The notes: generated from the sequence alone by a model not told the origin. Numbered from the stretch's first letter, positions 35,391 to 45,562 are shown. The stretch: DNA of 64,000 nt from Winogradskyella helgolandensis (GCF_013404085.1 NZ_JABFHO010000001.1:1116001-1180000); one strand, 5' to 3'. Program-made: numbers and translations.

Positions 35391-36539
35391 ATGAAGAATT
35401 TTCACGTATTGCTTATAGCTCTTTTTATCGGCTTAAATATTCAGTCTCAAGCAATTTATAAAACGATTGATTCTTATAAGCTCGAAGGAACACGCGAATT
35501 GAAAATTCAATTGCCAAGAAATTATAATCCTGAAGAAAAACGTACGTATCCATTAATTATCGTTTTAGATGGTGATTATTTATTTGAGCCAGTTGCTGGT
35601 AATATAGATTATCAATCGTATTGGGAAGATATTCCAGACTGTATTGTTGTTGGGATTAATCAAGCGAATACAAGGGTAGATGATTTCTATTATGATAATG
35701 AATCTTATTTCCCATCACATAATGGAGCTTCATTTTACGAATTTATGGCGGCCGAGTTATTACCGTTTATTGAAGAAAATTATAATGCCTCAAATTTCAG
35801 AATCATTATTGGGCACGATTTAAGTGCTAATTTCGTAAATTATTATTTATTTAAAGATGAACCTATTTTTAGAGCATACGTGGCCTTAAGTCCAGATTTT
35901 GCTCCAGAAATGATAAATAGGTTACGGCAGCGAGTCTCTATATTACAGCAAGAGATCTTTTATTATATGGCTACTGCTGATGCTGATATAAAAGCGATTA
36001 GGGCTTCTGTTTTAGAAGGAGATTCTGTTCTTTCTGTTACAGAAAATGAAAATTTCCTCTATAAGTTTGATGATTTTGAAGATGCTAATCATTATTCACT
36101 AGTTGGTAGAGGTATTCCAAAAGCATTAAATCAAATTTTTACACCTTTTAAACCTATAAATGCTAAAGAATATTCCGAAAAGGTACTCACTTTTGAAGGT
36201 TCTCCTTTCGAATATTTGGTTAAAAAGTATGAAGATATAGAGCATTTTTATGGTTTTGAAAAAACATTGATTGAAAATGATATTAGAGCTATTGCAGCTG
36301 CGAGTAATAAAAAGGATGATATAGAATCATTAGAAAAACTATCAAAATTAGTGAGTAAAAATTTCCCTAAATCAATGTTAAGTGCTTATTATTCAGGGAT
36401 GTATAATGAGAAAGAGGGCAATTTAAAAAGAGCCCTACAGCGTTATAAATCTGGATTATTATTAGAGCCTTCTCAATATATAGATAAAGAAATGATGCTA
36501 GATAAAATGTATGAAATACAAGATAAAATGAAAGAATAG
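35391..36539 (+). CDS. Secreted esterase-D-fold protein with altered nucleophile (first of tandem pair)
   Basis: This 382-residue protein has a signal peptide (MKNFHVLLIALFIGLNIQSQ), an esterase-D-like alpha/beta hydrolase domain (about 25-270) and a TPR-like helical end (MLSAYYSGMYNEKEGNLKRA, about 325-345). The nucleophile elbow reads IIIGHDLSANF, with Asp143 where esterases have Ser in GHSxGG. The next gene has the same change at the same position. Either these are non-catalytic or the Asp acts as nucleophile, as in some other alpha/beta hydrolases. ATG at 35382 is an alternative start, three codons earlier. It ends 75 bp before its paralogue. Confidence 0.82.
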   Translation: MKNFHVLLIALFIGLNIQSQAIYKTIDSYKLEGTRELKIQLPRNYNPEEKRTYPLIIVLDGDYLFEPVAGNIDYQSYWEDIPDCIVVGINQANTRVDDFYYDNESYFPSHNGASFYEFMAAELLPFIEENYNASNFRIIIGHDLSANFVNYYLFKDEPIFRAYVALSPDFAPEMINRLRQRVSILQQEIFYYMATADADIKAIRASVLEGDSVLSVTENENFLYKFDDFEDANHYSLVGRGIPKALNQIFTPFKPINAKEYSEKVLTFEGSPFEYLVKKYEDIEHFYGFEKTLIENDIRAIAAASNKKDDIESLEKLSKLVSKNFPKSMLSAYYSGMYNEKEGNLKRALQRYKSGLLLEPSQYIDKEMMLDKMYEIQDKMKE

Positions 36540-36557
36540 TGCATTTCATCGAAAAAA

Positions 36558-36589
36558 ATTGACAAGTTGACGATAATTGAGTATGTTTG
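36558..36589 (+). promoter_or_regulatory. Promoter of the second esterase-fold gene
   Basis: TTG at 36559-36561 and TATGTTTG at 36582-36589 are 20 bp apart, matching the Bacteroidota -33/-7 arrangement. The ATG follows about 25 bp after the box. Confidence 0.6.
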
Positions 36590-36614
36590 AAGTCCCAAAC
36601 CAAACCTACTTACC

Positions 36615-37799
36615 ATGAGAAAAACTATTTATGTTGTTCTTGCGTGTTTAATTTGTGTATCATCTTTTGCGCAAACAACCTACAAGGAAATATCCTCGGC
36701 TAAACTTAATGCCGTGCGAAAGCTAAAAATTAAACTTCCTAAGGATTACGATGCCGATGCTGATGAAAAGTATCCTGTAATTATTGTTTTTGATGGAGAC
36801 TATCTATTTGAACCTGTAGTAGGTCAAGTCGATTTTCAAACCTATTTTGACAATATGCCAGGTTCTATAGTTGTTGGTATTATGCAAGGGGAAAACCGTT
36901 TTTATGATGGATATTACGATCCAGCAACAGGATTACCGACAGAATCGGGACTTAGATTTCACAATTTTGTTTCAGACGAATTATTACCTTTCATAGACAA
37001 AAATTACAACACAAGTAAATTTAAAGTCGCTGTAGGTCATGATAATATGGGGAACTTCATTAATTCTTATTTATTTAAAGAAGCTCTAGAGTTTCAGGCT
37101 TATGTTTGTATTAGTCCAGATTTTATAGGGTCATTAAATAATTTTATCTCCAAACGTTTAGCGTTATACAAAAAGGATGTGTTTTATTATTTAGCAACTG
37201 CAGAAAAAGATATACCTCAAATAAGGGAAAGTGTATTGTCTACAAATGCACAAATAAAGGAAGTTGATAACCAAAACGTGACTTATTATTTTGATGATTT
37301 TAAAGATGAAACGCATTATACATTAGTCACAAGTGCTTTGGCTAGATCATTTGAAAAGATCTTTGATATCTACAATCCGCTTAGAGAGAAAGAGCTAGAG
37401 GAAAAAGTATTACCTTATGAAGGTACTTTGGATAATTATTTAACGGACAGGTATAAGAGGATCGAAAAATTATTCGGTATTAAAAAGGAAATTAGTGAAG
37501 ATGAAATAGAGAAGGTGGTTAAAGTTGCAGAACAACGCGAAGATTTAAAATCACTTGGTAAATTAGGAGAATTAGCGAATAAACTTCATCCAGAATCTTT
37601 AATGGGAACCTATTATTTAGCACAATCTGCAGAAAAACTAGGCAAAACAAAAAAAGCAAAAAAATTATATGAGTCTGCCTTAACATTAAATGATGTAAGT
37701 CATATTAATAGAGATTTTATCTTTTCTAAGATTGATGAGTTAACCGTAGTAGATTTAGATGAAGAGATTGATGATAATGAGGAGGATGAAGACAACTAG
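36615..37799 (+). CDS. Secreted esterase-D-fold protein with altered nucleophile (second of tandem pair)
   Basis: This 394-residue protein has a signal peptide (MRKTIYVVLACLICVSSFAQ) and the same architecture as its neighbour. Shared blocks are FDGDYLFEPV, ELLPFIDKNYNTSKF and CISPDF. The elbow is VAVGHDNMGNF with Asp143 at the exact place of Asp143 in the paralogue. The C-terminus adds a TPR-like segment (LAQSAEKLGKTKKAKKLYES) and a strongly acidic tail. Tandem duplication is clear, but the proteins are well diverged, so it is old. It has its own promoter. The end overlaps the start of a 50-residue ORF. Confidence 0.82.
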   Translation: MRKTIYVVLACLICVSSFAQTTYKEISSAKLNAVRKLKIKLPKDYDADADEKYPVIIVFDGDYLFEPVVGQVDFQTYFDNMPGSIVVGIMQGENRFYDGYYDPATGLPTESGLRFHNFVSDELLPFIDKNYNTSKFKVAVGHDNMGNFINSYLFKEALEFQAYVCISPDFIGSLNNFISKRLALYKKDVFYYLATAEKDIPQIRESVLSTNAQIKEVDNQNVTYYFDDFKDETHYTLVTSALARSFEKIFDIYNPLREKELEEKVLPYEGTLDNYLTDRYKRIEKLFGIKKEISEDEIEKVVKVAEQREDLKSLGKLGELANKLHPESLMGTYYLAQSAEKLGKTKKAKKLYESALTLNDVSHINRDFIFSKIDELTVVDLDEEIDDNEEDEDN

Positions 37800-37938
37800 A
37801 AAATATAGACTATCATCAGATGATTTCTTTGAATCATTATACAACAAAGCAAAAGTATATGTGTTTTCAGATTTACCTGCAAAATTAGCAACACTTAAAG
37901 TTTTAGCTATTATGAGTTGGTTTAGAGACATCAACTAA
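37786..37938 (+). CDS. Small protein of 50 residues, unknown function
   Basis: ATG at 37786 directly follows GGAGG (37781-37785), an unusually strong ribosome binding site for this genome, and overlaps the last 14 bases of the esterase-fold gene in another frame. The product begins MKTTRKYRLSSDDFFESLYN and ends VLAIMSWFRDIN. It is basic at the start, has an amphipathic middle and no signal peptide. Codon use is ordinary for the window. I do not recognise the family; overlap and binding site argue for translation coupled to the upstream gene. Confidence 0.5.
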   Translation: MKTTRKYRLSSDDFFESLYNKAKVYVFSDLPAKLATLKVLAIMSWFRDIN

Positions 37939-37999
37939 AATTGTTTTAATTTTGCCATATTTATAATTAAAGAGATTTCTGTTTTCTCGAAAAATAAAT

Positions 38000-39358
38000 A
38001 TGGCTAAAGTAAAAACAACGTTTTTTTGTCAGAATTGTGGTAGTCAATATGCCAAATGGCAAGGACAATGTACCTCTTGTAAGGAGTGGAATACCATTAC
38101 CGAAGAAGTGATTCAAAAACCCGAAAAGAGTGATTGGAAAACACCAACCACAGCGTCAAAGCGGGTTTCAAAACCATTGTTAATCAACGAAATTGATACC
38201 TCCAAAGAAGCGCGTTTAGATATGCGCGATGGAGAATTTAATCGTGTATTAGGTGGTGGCATGGTACATGGCTCTTTAACCTTACTAGGAGGAGAACCAG
38301 GTATTGGAAAGAGTACACTTTTACTTCAAATTGCATTAAATTTAGAATATAAAACGCTTTATGTTTCCGGTGAAGAAAGTCAGAAACAGATAAAAATGCG
38401 TGCAGAACGTATTCAGCCTAATAGTAATAACTGCTATATTCTTACCGAAACTAAAACTCAGAATATATTTAAGCAAATTGAAGCTTTAGAACCTGATATA
38501 GTTGTAATAGACTCTATTCAGACCTTACATAGTGATTATATAGAATCTTCTGCAGGTAGTATCTCCCAAATAAAAGAATGCACATCTGAACTTATTAAAT
38601 TTGCAAAAGAAACAGCAACTCCTGTTTTGTTAATAGGTCATATCACTAAAGATGGTAACATAGCTGGTCCAAAAATCTTAGAACACATGGTTGATACGGT
38701 TCTTCAATTTGAAGGCGATCGAAATCATGTATTCAGGATTCTAAGAGCTAACAAAAACCGATTCGGTTCTACAAACGAATTAGGGATATATGAAATGCAA
38801 GGTTCAGGTTTGCGAGAAGTTTCTAATCCATCCGAAATATTAATTTCTGAAAAAGATGGCGAATTGTCTGGTAATGCAGTCGCTGCTACTTTAGAAGGTA
38901 TGCGACCTTTAATGATAGAAGTGCAAGCTTTGGTTAGTACCGCTGTTTATGGAACTCCACAAAGATCTGCTACAGGGTTTAATGCCAAACGACTAAACAT
39001 GTTGCTGGCGGTTTTAGAAAAACGCGCAGGTTTTCGCTTAGGAGCAAAGGATGTGTTTTTAAATATTACAGGAGGCATCACTGTAGATGATCCTGCAATA
39101 GATTTAGCCGTTGTCGCTGCTATTCTTTCATCTAACGAAGATGTGGCATTGCAAAGTGATTTCTGTTTTGCTGCAGAAGTAGGACTTTCTGGAGAAATTA
39201 GACCAGTACAACGTGTAGAACAGCGCATTCTAGAAGCTGAAAAGTTAGGTTTTTCTACCATTTTTGTATCTAAATACAATAAAATAGCTTTAAAAAATAC
39301 AGTAATTAAAATTAAATTGATTTCTAAAATTGAAGATTTAGTTGGGTTTCTAGTCTGA
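38000..39358 (+). CDS. radA: DNA repair protein RadA
   Basis: This 452-residue protein has an N-terminal zinc finger with Cys10, Cys13, Cys24 and Cys27, Walker A GEPGIGKST at 98-106, the RadA-specific KNRFG (about 251-255) and a C-terminal Lon-protease-like domain (about 290-452). It is a RecA-related branch-migration helicase acting on recombination intermediates. All motifs are intact and length is normal. It lies about 60 bp after the small ORF at 37786-37938 and is probably independently transcribed. Confidence 0.96.
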   Translation: MAKVKTTFFCQNCGSQYAKWQGQCTSCKEWNTITEEVIQKPEKSDWKTPTTASKRVSKPLLINEIDTSKEARLDMRDGEFNRVLGGGMVHGSLTLLGGEPGIGKSTLLLQIALNLEYKTLYVSGEESQKQIKMRAERIQPNSNNCYILTETKTQNIFKQIEALEPDIVVIDSIQTLHSDYIESSAGSISQIKECTSELIKFAKETATPVLLIGHITKDGNIAGPKILEHMVDTVLQFEGDRNHVFRILRANKNRFGSTNELGIYEMQGSGLREVSNPSEILISEKDGELSGNAVAATLEGMRPLMIEVQALVSTAVYGTPQRSATGFNAKRLNMLLAVLEKRAGFRLGAKDVFLNITGGITVDDPAIDLAVVAAILSSNEDVALQSDFCFAAEVGLSGEIRPVQRVEQRILEAEKLGFSTIFVSKYNKIALKNTVIKIKLISKIEDLVGFLV

Positions 39359-39461
39359 TTTTCAAAGTTTTCCATTTTCAAAATAGTAAGTAAAAACCTT
39401 ACAAAAATACACTTAAACGTGAAAATATGCATTTTATCGTATTTTTTGCGTTTTTTTGTCC

Positions 39462-39469
39462 TATGTTTG
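39462..39469 (+). promoter_or_regulatory. -7 box upstream of the large T9SS protein gene
   Basis: TATGTTTG matches TAnnTTTG perfectly; I see no good -33 TTG at the right spacing. It would give a 5' leader of about 55 bases before the ATG at 39529. Confidence 0.45.
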
Positions 39470-39528
39470 CCTCAATAAATATTGAGATTTCTTAACATAT
39501 TGATAACTAGTGTTTGAAGTAATTTGCT

Positions 39529-42500
39529 ATGATGATAAAAAATAATTTGAAATTATTACTTATAATAATTTTTATATCCTTCCAGGGTTATGCGCAGTAT
39601 TGTGAACCTGCTCAAATTAATACGGGATATGATTGGACGTTCCACATTTCTGAAGTAGAATTAGGTGATATTCAAAATGAAAGTTCGGGGTCTTTAGGTG
39701 ATTATACTTATTACTCAGAGGTTTCTCCAACAGATATTGTGGCAGGTGAAACTGTAAATGGTAACATAACTGTTACTATGGATGGGTGGAACAGACAGGG
39801 ACATACTATTGCAGTATGGTTTAATTTCAATGAAATTGACGATGATTTTGATGATGATGGAGAGCGATTCCTTTTTACATTTCAAGATAATAATAATGTT
39901 GGTGGTACTAAAACAGTACAAGTACCTATCAGTATCCCAATACCTTCCAATGCTCAGAATGGACTTGCCAGAATGCGTGTTGGTTTAATAAATGGAAATG
40001 TAGATAGTGTTACAGCTTGTGATTATCATTATAAAACAGGTGAAGTTGAGGATTATTTAGTTAACTTCTTGTCGGATAATGATGGTAATCCAGGAGAAAG
40101 TGAGCCTAATTTTTGTGAAACGGAAAATATTCAAAGCGGTAATATTTTATTTATTTCTAACGTTTCTTTTGCAGGAATAGAGAATAGCAGTACAGGAGCA
40201 ACAGGTGGTTTTACTAATTATTCTTCTTTTTCTGAAGATAATGTTCCTATTGGTCAAGTCCTTGAAGGTACCATTAGTGTCTCGTTAAATGGGTGGAATA
40301 CCAATGAAAACACAGTAGTAATTTGGATTAACCTCAATGAAAGCTTGGATGATGATTTTGACGATACGGGTGAACGTTTTTTATTCACCTTTAGAGATGA
40401 CAGAAATATAGGGGGAACCAAAGTCGTGGACGTGCCAATTAATATCACTTTACCCAACACTACAGATGAAGCGCTTTCTAATGTGCGTATTGGTGTTAGA
40501 GGTGGTACTAGTATAAATTTTACGTCTTGTGATTATAATTATAGCAATGGAGAAGTAGAAAATTACCTCATTAATATTGGTGGAGAACTAGACGCTCCAG
40601 ATATGGATGGAGATGGAATTGCAGACAATGCAGATATTGATAGTGATAACGATGGTATACTAGATATTAATGAAGGTTCTGTATGTAATGTAATTAGTAA
40701 TAGTCTGACGTATGAGTTTTATGATCTCAGTGTCTCACCAAGCGTAGACAATATTCCAACGACTGGTGCCACAGCAACAGGGAGTGTCTCTGAAATCGAT
40801 GTAGATGCACTTTGGACTTCTATTACACCAGGTGATCACGAGAATTTTGCAATACGTTATAGTGGTTTTATCAAGATTAATACAACAGAAACATATACAT
40901 TTTATACAAGTTCAGATGATGGTTCTAAATTATTTATCGACGGAAACGAGGTCGTTGATAACGATGGTTTACATGATATACTAGAAACTTCTGGAACTAT
41001 AGCGCTTAATCAAGGCATTTATCCAATCACGATTCTATTTTTTGAAAGAACTGGAGGTGAGTTCTTAAGTATGTCATATTCTAGCGCAACTATTTCTAAG
41101 ACAGTAATTCCTTTTTCCGTATTATCAGAAAATACTTGTACAGATACAGATTATGATGGGATCCCAGATTATTTAGATTTAGATTCAGACAATGATGGTA
41201 TCTACGATGTAGAAGAAGCTGGTAACGGAAGTTTAGATACCAACAACGATGGAGTGTTAGATAGTAATGATGCAGGGTTTAATGATAGTAACAATAATGG
41301 TGCAGACGATACTGCAGAAACTACAACACCAATTGACACTTCTGGGGATGGTAATTTCGACTTTCAAAATACAGATAGTGATAGTGATGGCTGTAATGAT
41401 GTCACAGAAGCTGGCCATGCAGATAGCGATGCAGACGGACAAGTAGATGGTACAGGTATTAGCGCTAGTGGTTTAGTTACAGGTACTTCAACGGCATACA
41501 CAGGCACAACTACAAATGTGACTACAGCAACAGAAACTACAGTAGATGCTACAGCTTTGGTCGATCAGTTAGTTGTAACAGGTGGAGCTGCAAGCTTTAC
41601 TATAACTAGTGCAACAGCCACAAGCACAACCGCGTTTTCAACGGGAGGTGTGCCGAATTATTCAAGTAGCTCTACTGATGTAAGTACAGCCTTAAATTAT
41701 CAATGGCAATTAAATGGCACAAACCTAACTAATGGAGGTATTTATACAGGTGTAACATCAGATACTTTGAATATTTCCGATGTTACAGGATTAGACGGTA
41801 GTGTATATACTTTAATCGTAACACATTCAGATAATTTGTGCACTCAAATAGAAAACAGTGTAACCCTTACTTTAGATTCAGATATGGATGGCGATGGTAT
41901 AGGTGATACTACAGATTTAGATAGTGATAATGATGGTATACTAAATGTAAATGAAGGTGCGGTATGCGATGAAATTAATCATATTCTCTCGTATGAGTTT
42001 TATGATATAAATGTCTCGCCAAGCGTAGACAATATTCCAACTACAGGAGCCACAGCAACAGGTAGTGTATCTGAAATCGATGTAGATGCTCTTTGGGGTA
42101 TGATTACACCTGGAGATCACGATACTTTTGCTATTCGATATACTGGTTTTATTACTATAAATACAGAAGAAACATATAGATTTTATACGAGTTCAGATGA
42201 TGGTTCTAAAGTGTTAATAGATGGCAATGAAATAGTTGATAATGATGGGGATCATGCTACACAAGAGAGATCTGGTACTATTGCGCTAACTCCGGGTATT
42301 TACCCAATTACTATATTATTTTATGAAAGAACAGGACTAGAATCTTTAAGCGTGTCTTATTCTAGTCCAACTATTTCTAAAACATTGATTCCTTTTTCCG
42401 TATTGTCAGACAATATTTGTACAGATACTGATAATGATGGGATTCAAGATTATTTAGATATAGATTCAGATAATGACGGTATACCAGATAATGTAGAGGC

Positions 42501-45500
42501 ACAATCCACAAATGGTTATATTTCTCCGAGTGGTAGTGGAGCAACAATGGTAGATTTAAACAACGATGGTGTAGACGATAATTACGGATCTGGTTTAGCT
42601 AGCCTAGAAGATACTGATGGAGATAGTATTCCAGATTATATAGATTCAGATAGTGACAATGATGGCACTCCAGATATTCAAGAAAATGGAATGGCTAATA
42701 CGCTATCAGGAAATGATGCCGATGGAGATGGTTTAGACGATAACTTCGAAACAACAAATATTAATGATGCAGTTTTAGATATTAATGAAGATATTGATAA
42801 TCCATTAGACTTGTCTATTTTACCCGATACTGATGGCGATTTATCTCTAGGAGGAGAATTAGATTATAGAGATGATATTGATGTTTATTTTTCTTCAGGA
42901 TCAGTAGATTTTGATGGTTTAGATGATTACTTAGACACACCTTCTTTTATTGAAGATTGGAATGAAGGAACCATAATGGCTTGGGTAAAAATTAATGCTA
43001 ATACTGCAACAGGGAATTTAAGTTCTGTTTATAGTATTGCAGGTCAAGAAAACATGCGTTTGACTATAACGAAAGGAAGAAAACCAGCATTTGTTGTTTA
43101 TACTCAAGAACAAGTCACTGCTTCTAGTAACTATCCAAGTAGCAGTCTTAATGTAGAACAACTGCCTACGGATAACAGAAAAATGGAAAATGATGTATGG
43201 TACCATGTCACTGGTGTTTTTGATTCCACAACAAACTCTTTAAAAGTATATCTTAATGGAGAGCTGTTAAATACTGAAACGGATACTAATTTGAATTCAA
43301 CGTTACTTACAACAAATTATAATGGTACTGATCACATTTATTCAAGTAGACCATTTACAATAGGGCGTTATCCAACAAATACAAGTCCAGCTGGATCTGC
43401 CCATTTTAATGGAACTATAGATGAAGTAAGAATTTTTGAAGATGCTCTTTCTGCGCAACAAATACAACAAATGATGTGTCAAGAGATTGAAGATAATGAA
43501 GGTATTGTAAGAGGTAATATTATACCTAAGAACATTCAAGATTCACAAACTTTAGAGCGTGTAGATTGGGGTAATCTTAAGGCTTATTATCCTATGTCTA
43601 ATATTCTTAAATCAGAATTGTTAGACGAATCAGCAAATTCACACGATTTAAAAATGCATAATATTAATACGGTAAAGCCGCAAACAGCACCTTTGCCTTA
43701 CGTCACTAGTGCAGATGGAGATTGGTCAAGTCCAGAATCATGGTTACATGGTGATGTTTGGGATGTTTCAGACGAGATATTTGAAAAAGATTGGTCAATT
43801 GTGCATATCAAAAATAATATCACCTCTACAACTTCTCATACAAGACTTGGACTTATAGTAGATGCTGATAAAACACTTACTATTGATGGAGAAAATGAAA
43901 TTAATAATACCTGGTATTTAGAACTTAATGGAGTCTTAGACTTAAAAAACGATTCTCAATTAATACAAGGAGTTAATAGTGATTTAGTGACGTCCGCAAC
44001 AGGTAAAATCTTAAGACGCCAAACAGGAACATCCAATTCATTTCGATATAATTATTTTTCTTCTCCAATTGGAGCAGTAGGAGCAACAACACTTTTAGAT
44101 AATAATACAACCTTTAATAATGCTAACAATTCTACTTTTGGTATTAATACATTAAAAGAAGGAAATGCTAATGCCGTTGAATTTACATCAGCATACAATG
44201 AAACAGGGAAAATCAGTACGCGTTGGATGTACACCTTCTTAAATGGGGTTACTTATTACGATTGGGAAAGCTATTCACCAACGACTCAATTAAATCCTGG
44301 AGTAGGTTATATTCATAAAGGAACTGGTAATGCAGGAGCAACGCAAGACTATATATTTGAAGGAAAACCAAATAACGGCACTATTTTAATAGCTGCAGAT
44401 GATGTTGATGGAGACGCTGCTAACGAGAGTGAACCAGATGTAACGCTTACAACAACATTGGTAGGTAATCCTTATCCTTCTGCTATAGATGCACATCAAT
44501 TTATTGATGATAATGCAGGTGTTATTGATGGTACATTATATCTGTGGGAGCAATGGGCTGGTAACTCACATTACATAAGTGAATACGAAGGTGGTTATGC
44601 TATTATCAATAAAATGGCAAAAATTAAAGCTTATCAGTTTGAAGGTTTAAGCGGTGGAAACAATGGTTCTCAAGATGGAACACTAACACCTACTCAGTAT
44701 ATTAGTGTTGGTCAGGCTTTTTTCACAGAAGTCATAAATGATGGTCATATTGAATTTAATAACGGTCAACGTATTTATAAGAAACAATCTACCGGAGAGA
44801 GTGTCTTTTTTAGAACAGCCAATACCGAAACAGAAGACTACGATAATGCAGAAAATGTTGAAGATGTAATGCAAAAACTTCATTTAAAATTTGAAGCAGA
44901 TAACGGATTTAGTAGAGAGATGGTTATTGGTTTTAGTGATTTTACCTCAGAAGGTTTTGATTATAGTTATGATGGAAAAATGACGGATGTGCAAGCAAAT
45001 GATTTTTATACGTTGTTTGAAGGAAGTTCAATGGTTACACAAGCGTATTCATCTATAGCTTCTGATAAAGTAGTGCCATTAATCTATAAATCGTCCGAAC
45101 AACAGATATGTACTATTTCGGCAACAGATTTTGAAGATTTTGAGAGTTCTCAAGCTGTTTATTTAAGAGATAATTACGAAAATAGTTATACAGATATTAG
45201 AAATTCAGATTATAGTTTTGTTAGTGAGCCAGGTTCTTTTACAAATCGATTTGATATCGTGTTCCAAAATGAATATGCACTTAGTATTTCAGAGTCTCAA
45301 TTAAACGATGTTCAAGTATATCTAAGTAATAAAGAACGAAAATTGTTTATTAATGGACTTGTAAGCGGAGCAAAATCTGTAAGTATCATTAATATGTTAG
45401 GGCAAACCATTAGTCAATATCATAACCTAGACCAACAAGAATTGAGTAATGGTATTGATATTTCTAAAGTATCTACCGGAACTTATATTGTAAAAGTAGA

Positions 45501-45552
45501 GAATCAAAACAATCAATGGATTACTAAAAAAGTAATCGTTAATATGAAATAA
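39529..45552 (+). CDS. Giant multidomain surface protein with T9SS sorting domain
   Basis: This 2007-residue protein has a signal peptide (to about residue 22: LLLIIIFISFQGYAQ). Two GEVEDY-type domains follow (about 25-190 and 197-350, each ending GEVEDYLVNF or GEVENYLINI). Asp-rich thrombospondin type 3 calcium repeats (DSDNDGI and variants) are at about 355-385, 535-645, 785-810 and 960-1107. Two PA14 domains lie at about 387-534 and 814-960, an Ig-like segment at about 670-784, a LamG/concanavalin-like domain at about 1120-1310, and a C-terminal type A sorting domain at about 1920-2007 ending ITKKVIVNMK. It is exported by T9SS to the surface or medium. PA14 and LamG suggest glycan binding; it is probably an adhesin. 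It is flanked by its own promoter and terminator. Confidence 0.93.
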   Translation: MMIKNNLKLLLIIIFISFQGYAQYCEPAQINTGYDWTFHISEVELGDIQNESSGSLGDYTYYSEVSPTDIVAGETVNGNITVTMDGWNRQGHTIAVWFNFNEIDDDFDDDGERFLFTFQDNNNVGGTKTVQVPISIPIPSNAQNGLARMRVGLINGNVDSVTACDYHYKTGEVEDYLVNFLSDNDGNPGESEPNFCETENIQSGNILFISNVSFAGIENSSTGATGGFTNYSSFSEDNVPIGQVLEGTISVSLNGWNTNENTVVIWINLNESLDDDFDDTGERFLFTFRDDRNIGGTKVVDVPINITLPNTTDEALSNVRIGVRGGTSINFTSCDYNYSNGEVENYLINIGGELDAPDMDGDGIADNADIDSDNDGILDINEGSVCNVISNSLTYEFYDLSVSPSVDNIPTTGATATGSVSEIDVDALWTSITPGDHENFAIRYSGFIKINTTETYTFYTSSDDGSKLFIDGNEVVDNDGLHDILETSGTIALNQGIYPITILFFERTGGEFLSMSYSSATISKTVIPFSVLSENTCTDTDYDGIPDYLDLDSDNDGIYDVEEAGNGSLDTNNDGVLDSNDAGFNDSNNNGADDTAETTTPIDTSGDGNFDFQNTDSDSDGCNDVTEAGHADSDADGQVDGTGISASGLVTGTSTAYTGTTTNVTTATETTVDATALVDQLVVTGGAASFTITSATATSTTAFSTGGVPNYSSSSTDVSTALNYQWQLNGTNLTNGGIYTGVTSDTLNISDVTGLDGSVYTLIVTHSDNLCTQIENSVTLTLDSDMDGDGIGDTTDLDSDNDGILNVNEGAVCDEINHILSYEFYDINVSPSVDNIPTTGATATGSVSEIDVDALWGMITPGDHDTFAIRYTGFITINTEETYRFYTSSDDGSKVLIDGNEIVDNDGDHATQERSGTIALTPGIYPITILFYERTGLESLSVSYSSPTISKTLIPFSVLSDNICTDTDNDGIQDYLDIDSDNDGIPDNVEAQSTNGYISPSGSGATMVDLNNDGVDDNYGSGLASLEDTDGDSIPDYIDSDSDNDGTPDIQENGMANTLSGNDADGDGLDDNFETTNINDAVLDINEDIDNPLDLSILPDTDGDLSLGGELDYRDDIDVYFSSGSVDFDGLDDYLDTPSFIEDWNEGTIMAWVKINANTATGNLSSVYSIAGQENMRLTITKGRKPAFVVYTQEQVTASSNYPSSSLNVEQLPTDNRKMENDVWYHVTGVFDSTTNSLKVYLNGELLNTETDTNLNSTLLTTNYNGTDHIYSSRPFTIGRYPTNTSPAGSAHFNGTIDEVRIFEDALSAQQIQQMMCQEIEDNEGIVRGNIIPKNIQDSQTLERVDWGNLKAYYPMSNILKSELLDESANSHDLKMHNINTVKPQTAPLPYVTSADGDWSSPESWLHGDVWDVSDEIFEKDWSIVHIKNNITSTTSHTRLGLIVDADKTLTIDGENEINNTWYLELNGVLDLKNDSQLIQGVNSDLVTSATGKILRRQTGTSNSFRYNYFSSPIGAVGATTLLDNNTTFNNANNSTFGINTLKEGNANAVEFTSAYNETGKISTRWMYTFLNGVTYYDWESYSPTTQLNPGVGYIHKGTGNAGATQDYIFEGKPNNGTILIAADDVDGDAANESEPDVTLTTTLVGNPYPSAIDAHQFIDDNAGVIDGTLYLWEQWAGNSHYISEYEGGYAIINKMAKIKAYQFEGLSGGNNGSQDGTLTPTQYISVGQAFFTEVINDGHIEFNNGQRIYKKQSTGESVFFRTANTETEDYDNAENVEDVMQKLHLKFEADNGFSREMVIGFSDFTSEGFDYSYDGKMTDVQANDFYTLFEGSSMVTQAYSSIASDKVVPLIYKSSEQQICTISATDFEDFESSQAVYLRDNYENSYTDIRNSDYSFVSEPGSFTNRFDIVFQNEYALSISESQLNDVQVYLSNKERKLFINGLVSGAKSVSIINMLGQTISQYHNLDQQELSNGIDISKVSTGTYIVKVENQNNQWITKKVIVNMK
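40598..41175 (+). repeat. Internal duplication in the T9SS protein gene, first copy
   Basis: This TSP3-PA14 block recurs 1281 bp (427 codons) downstream at about 41879-42455. Stretches such as AGCGTAGACAATATTCCAAC and TCTGAAATCGATGTAGATGC are identical in both copies while synonymous changes are scattered between, so the duplication is fairly recent or homogenised. Confidence 0.85.
41879..42455 (+). repeat. Internal duplication in the T9SS protein gene, second copy
   Basis: It pairs with 40598-41175. The copies differ in the PA14 insert (DHENFAIRYSG against DHDTFAIRYTG) and in the preceding TSP3 repeat. Being direct repeats in frame, they could expand or be lost by recombination without breaking the gene. 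Confidence 0.85.
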
Positions 45553-45562
45553 ACTAAAGATC

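Noticed and set aside
38947..39432. Leftward frame of 161 codons antisense to the end of radA
   Set aside because: It mirrors the radA coding frame and lacks its own start signals; it is a shadow of codon bias.
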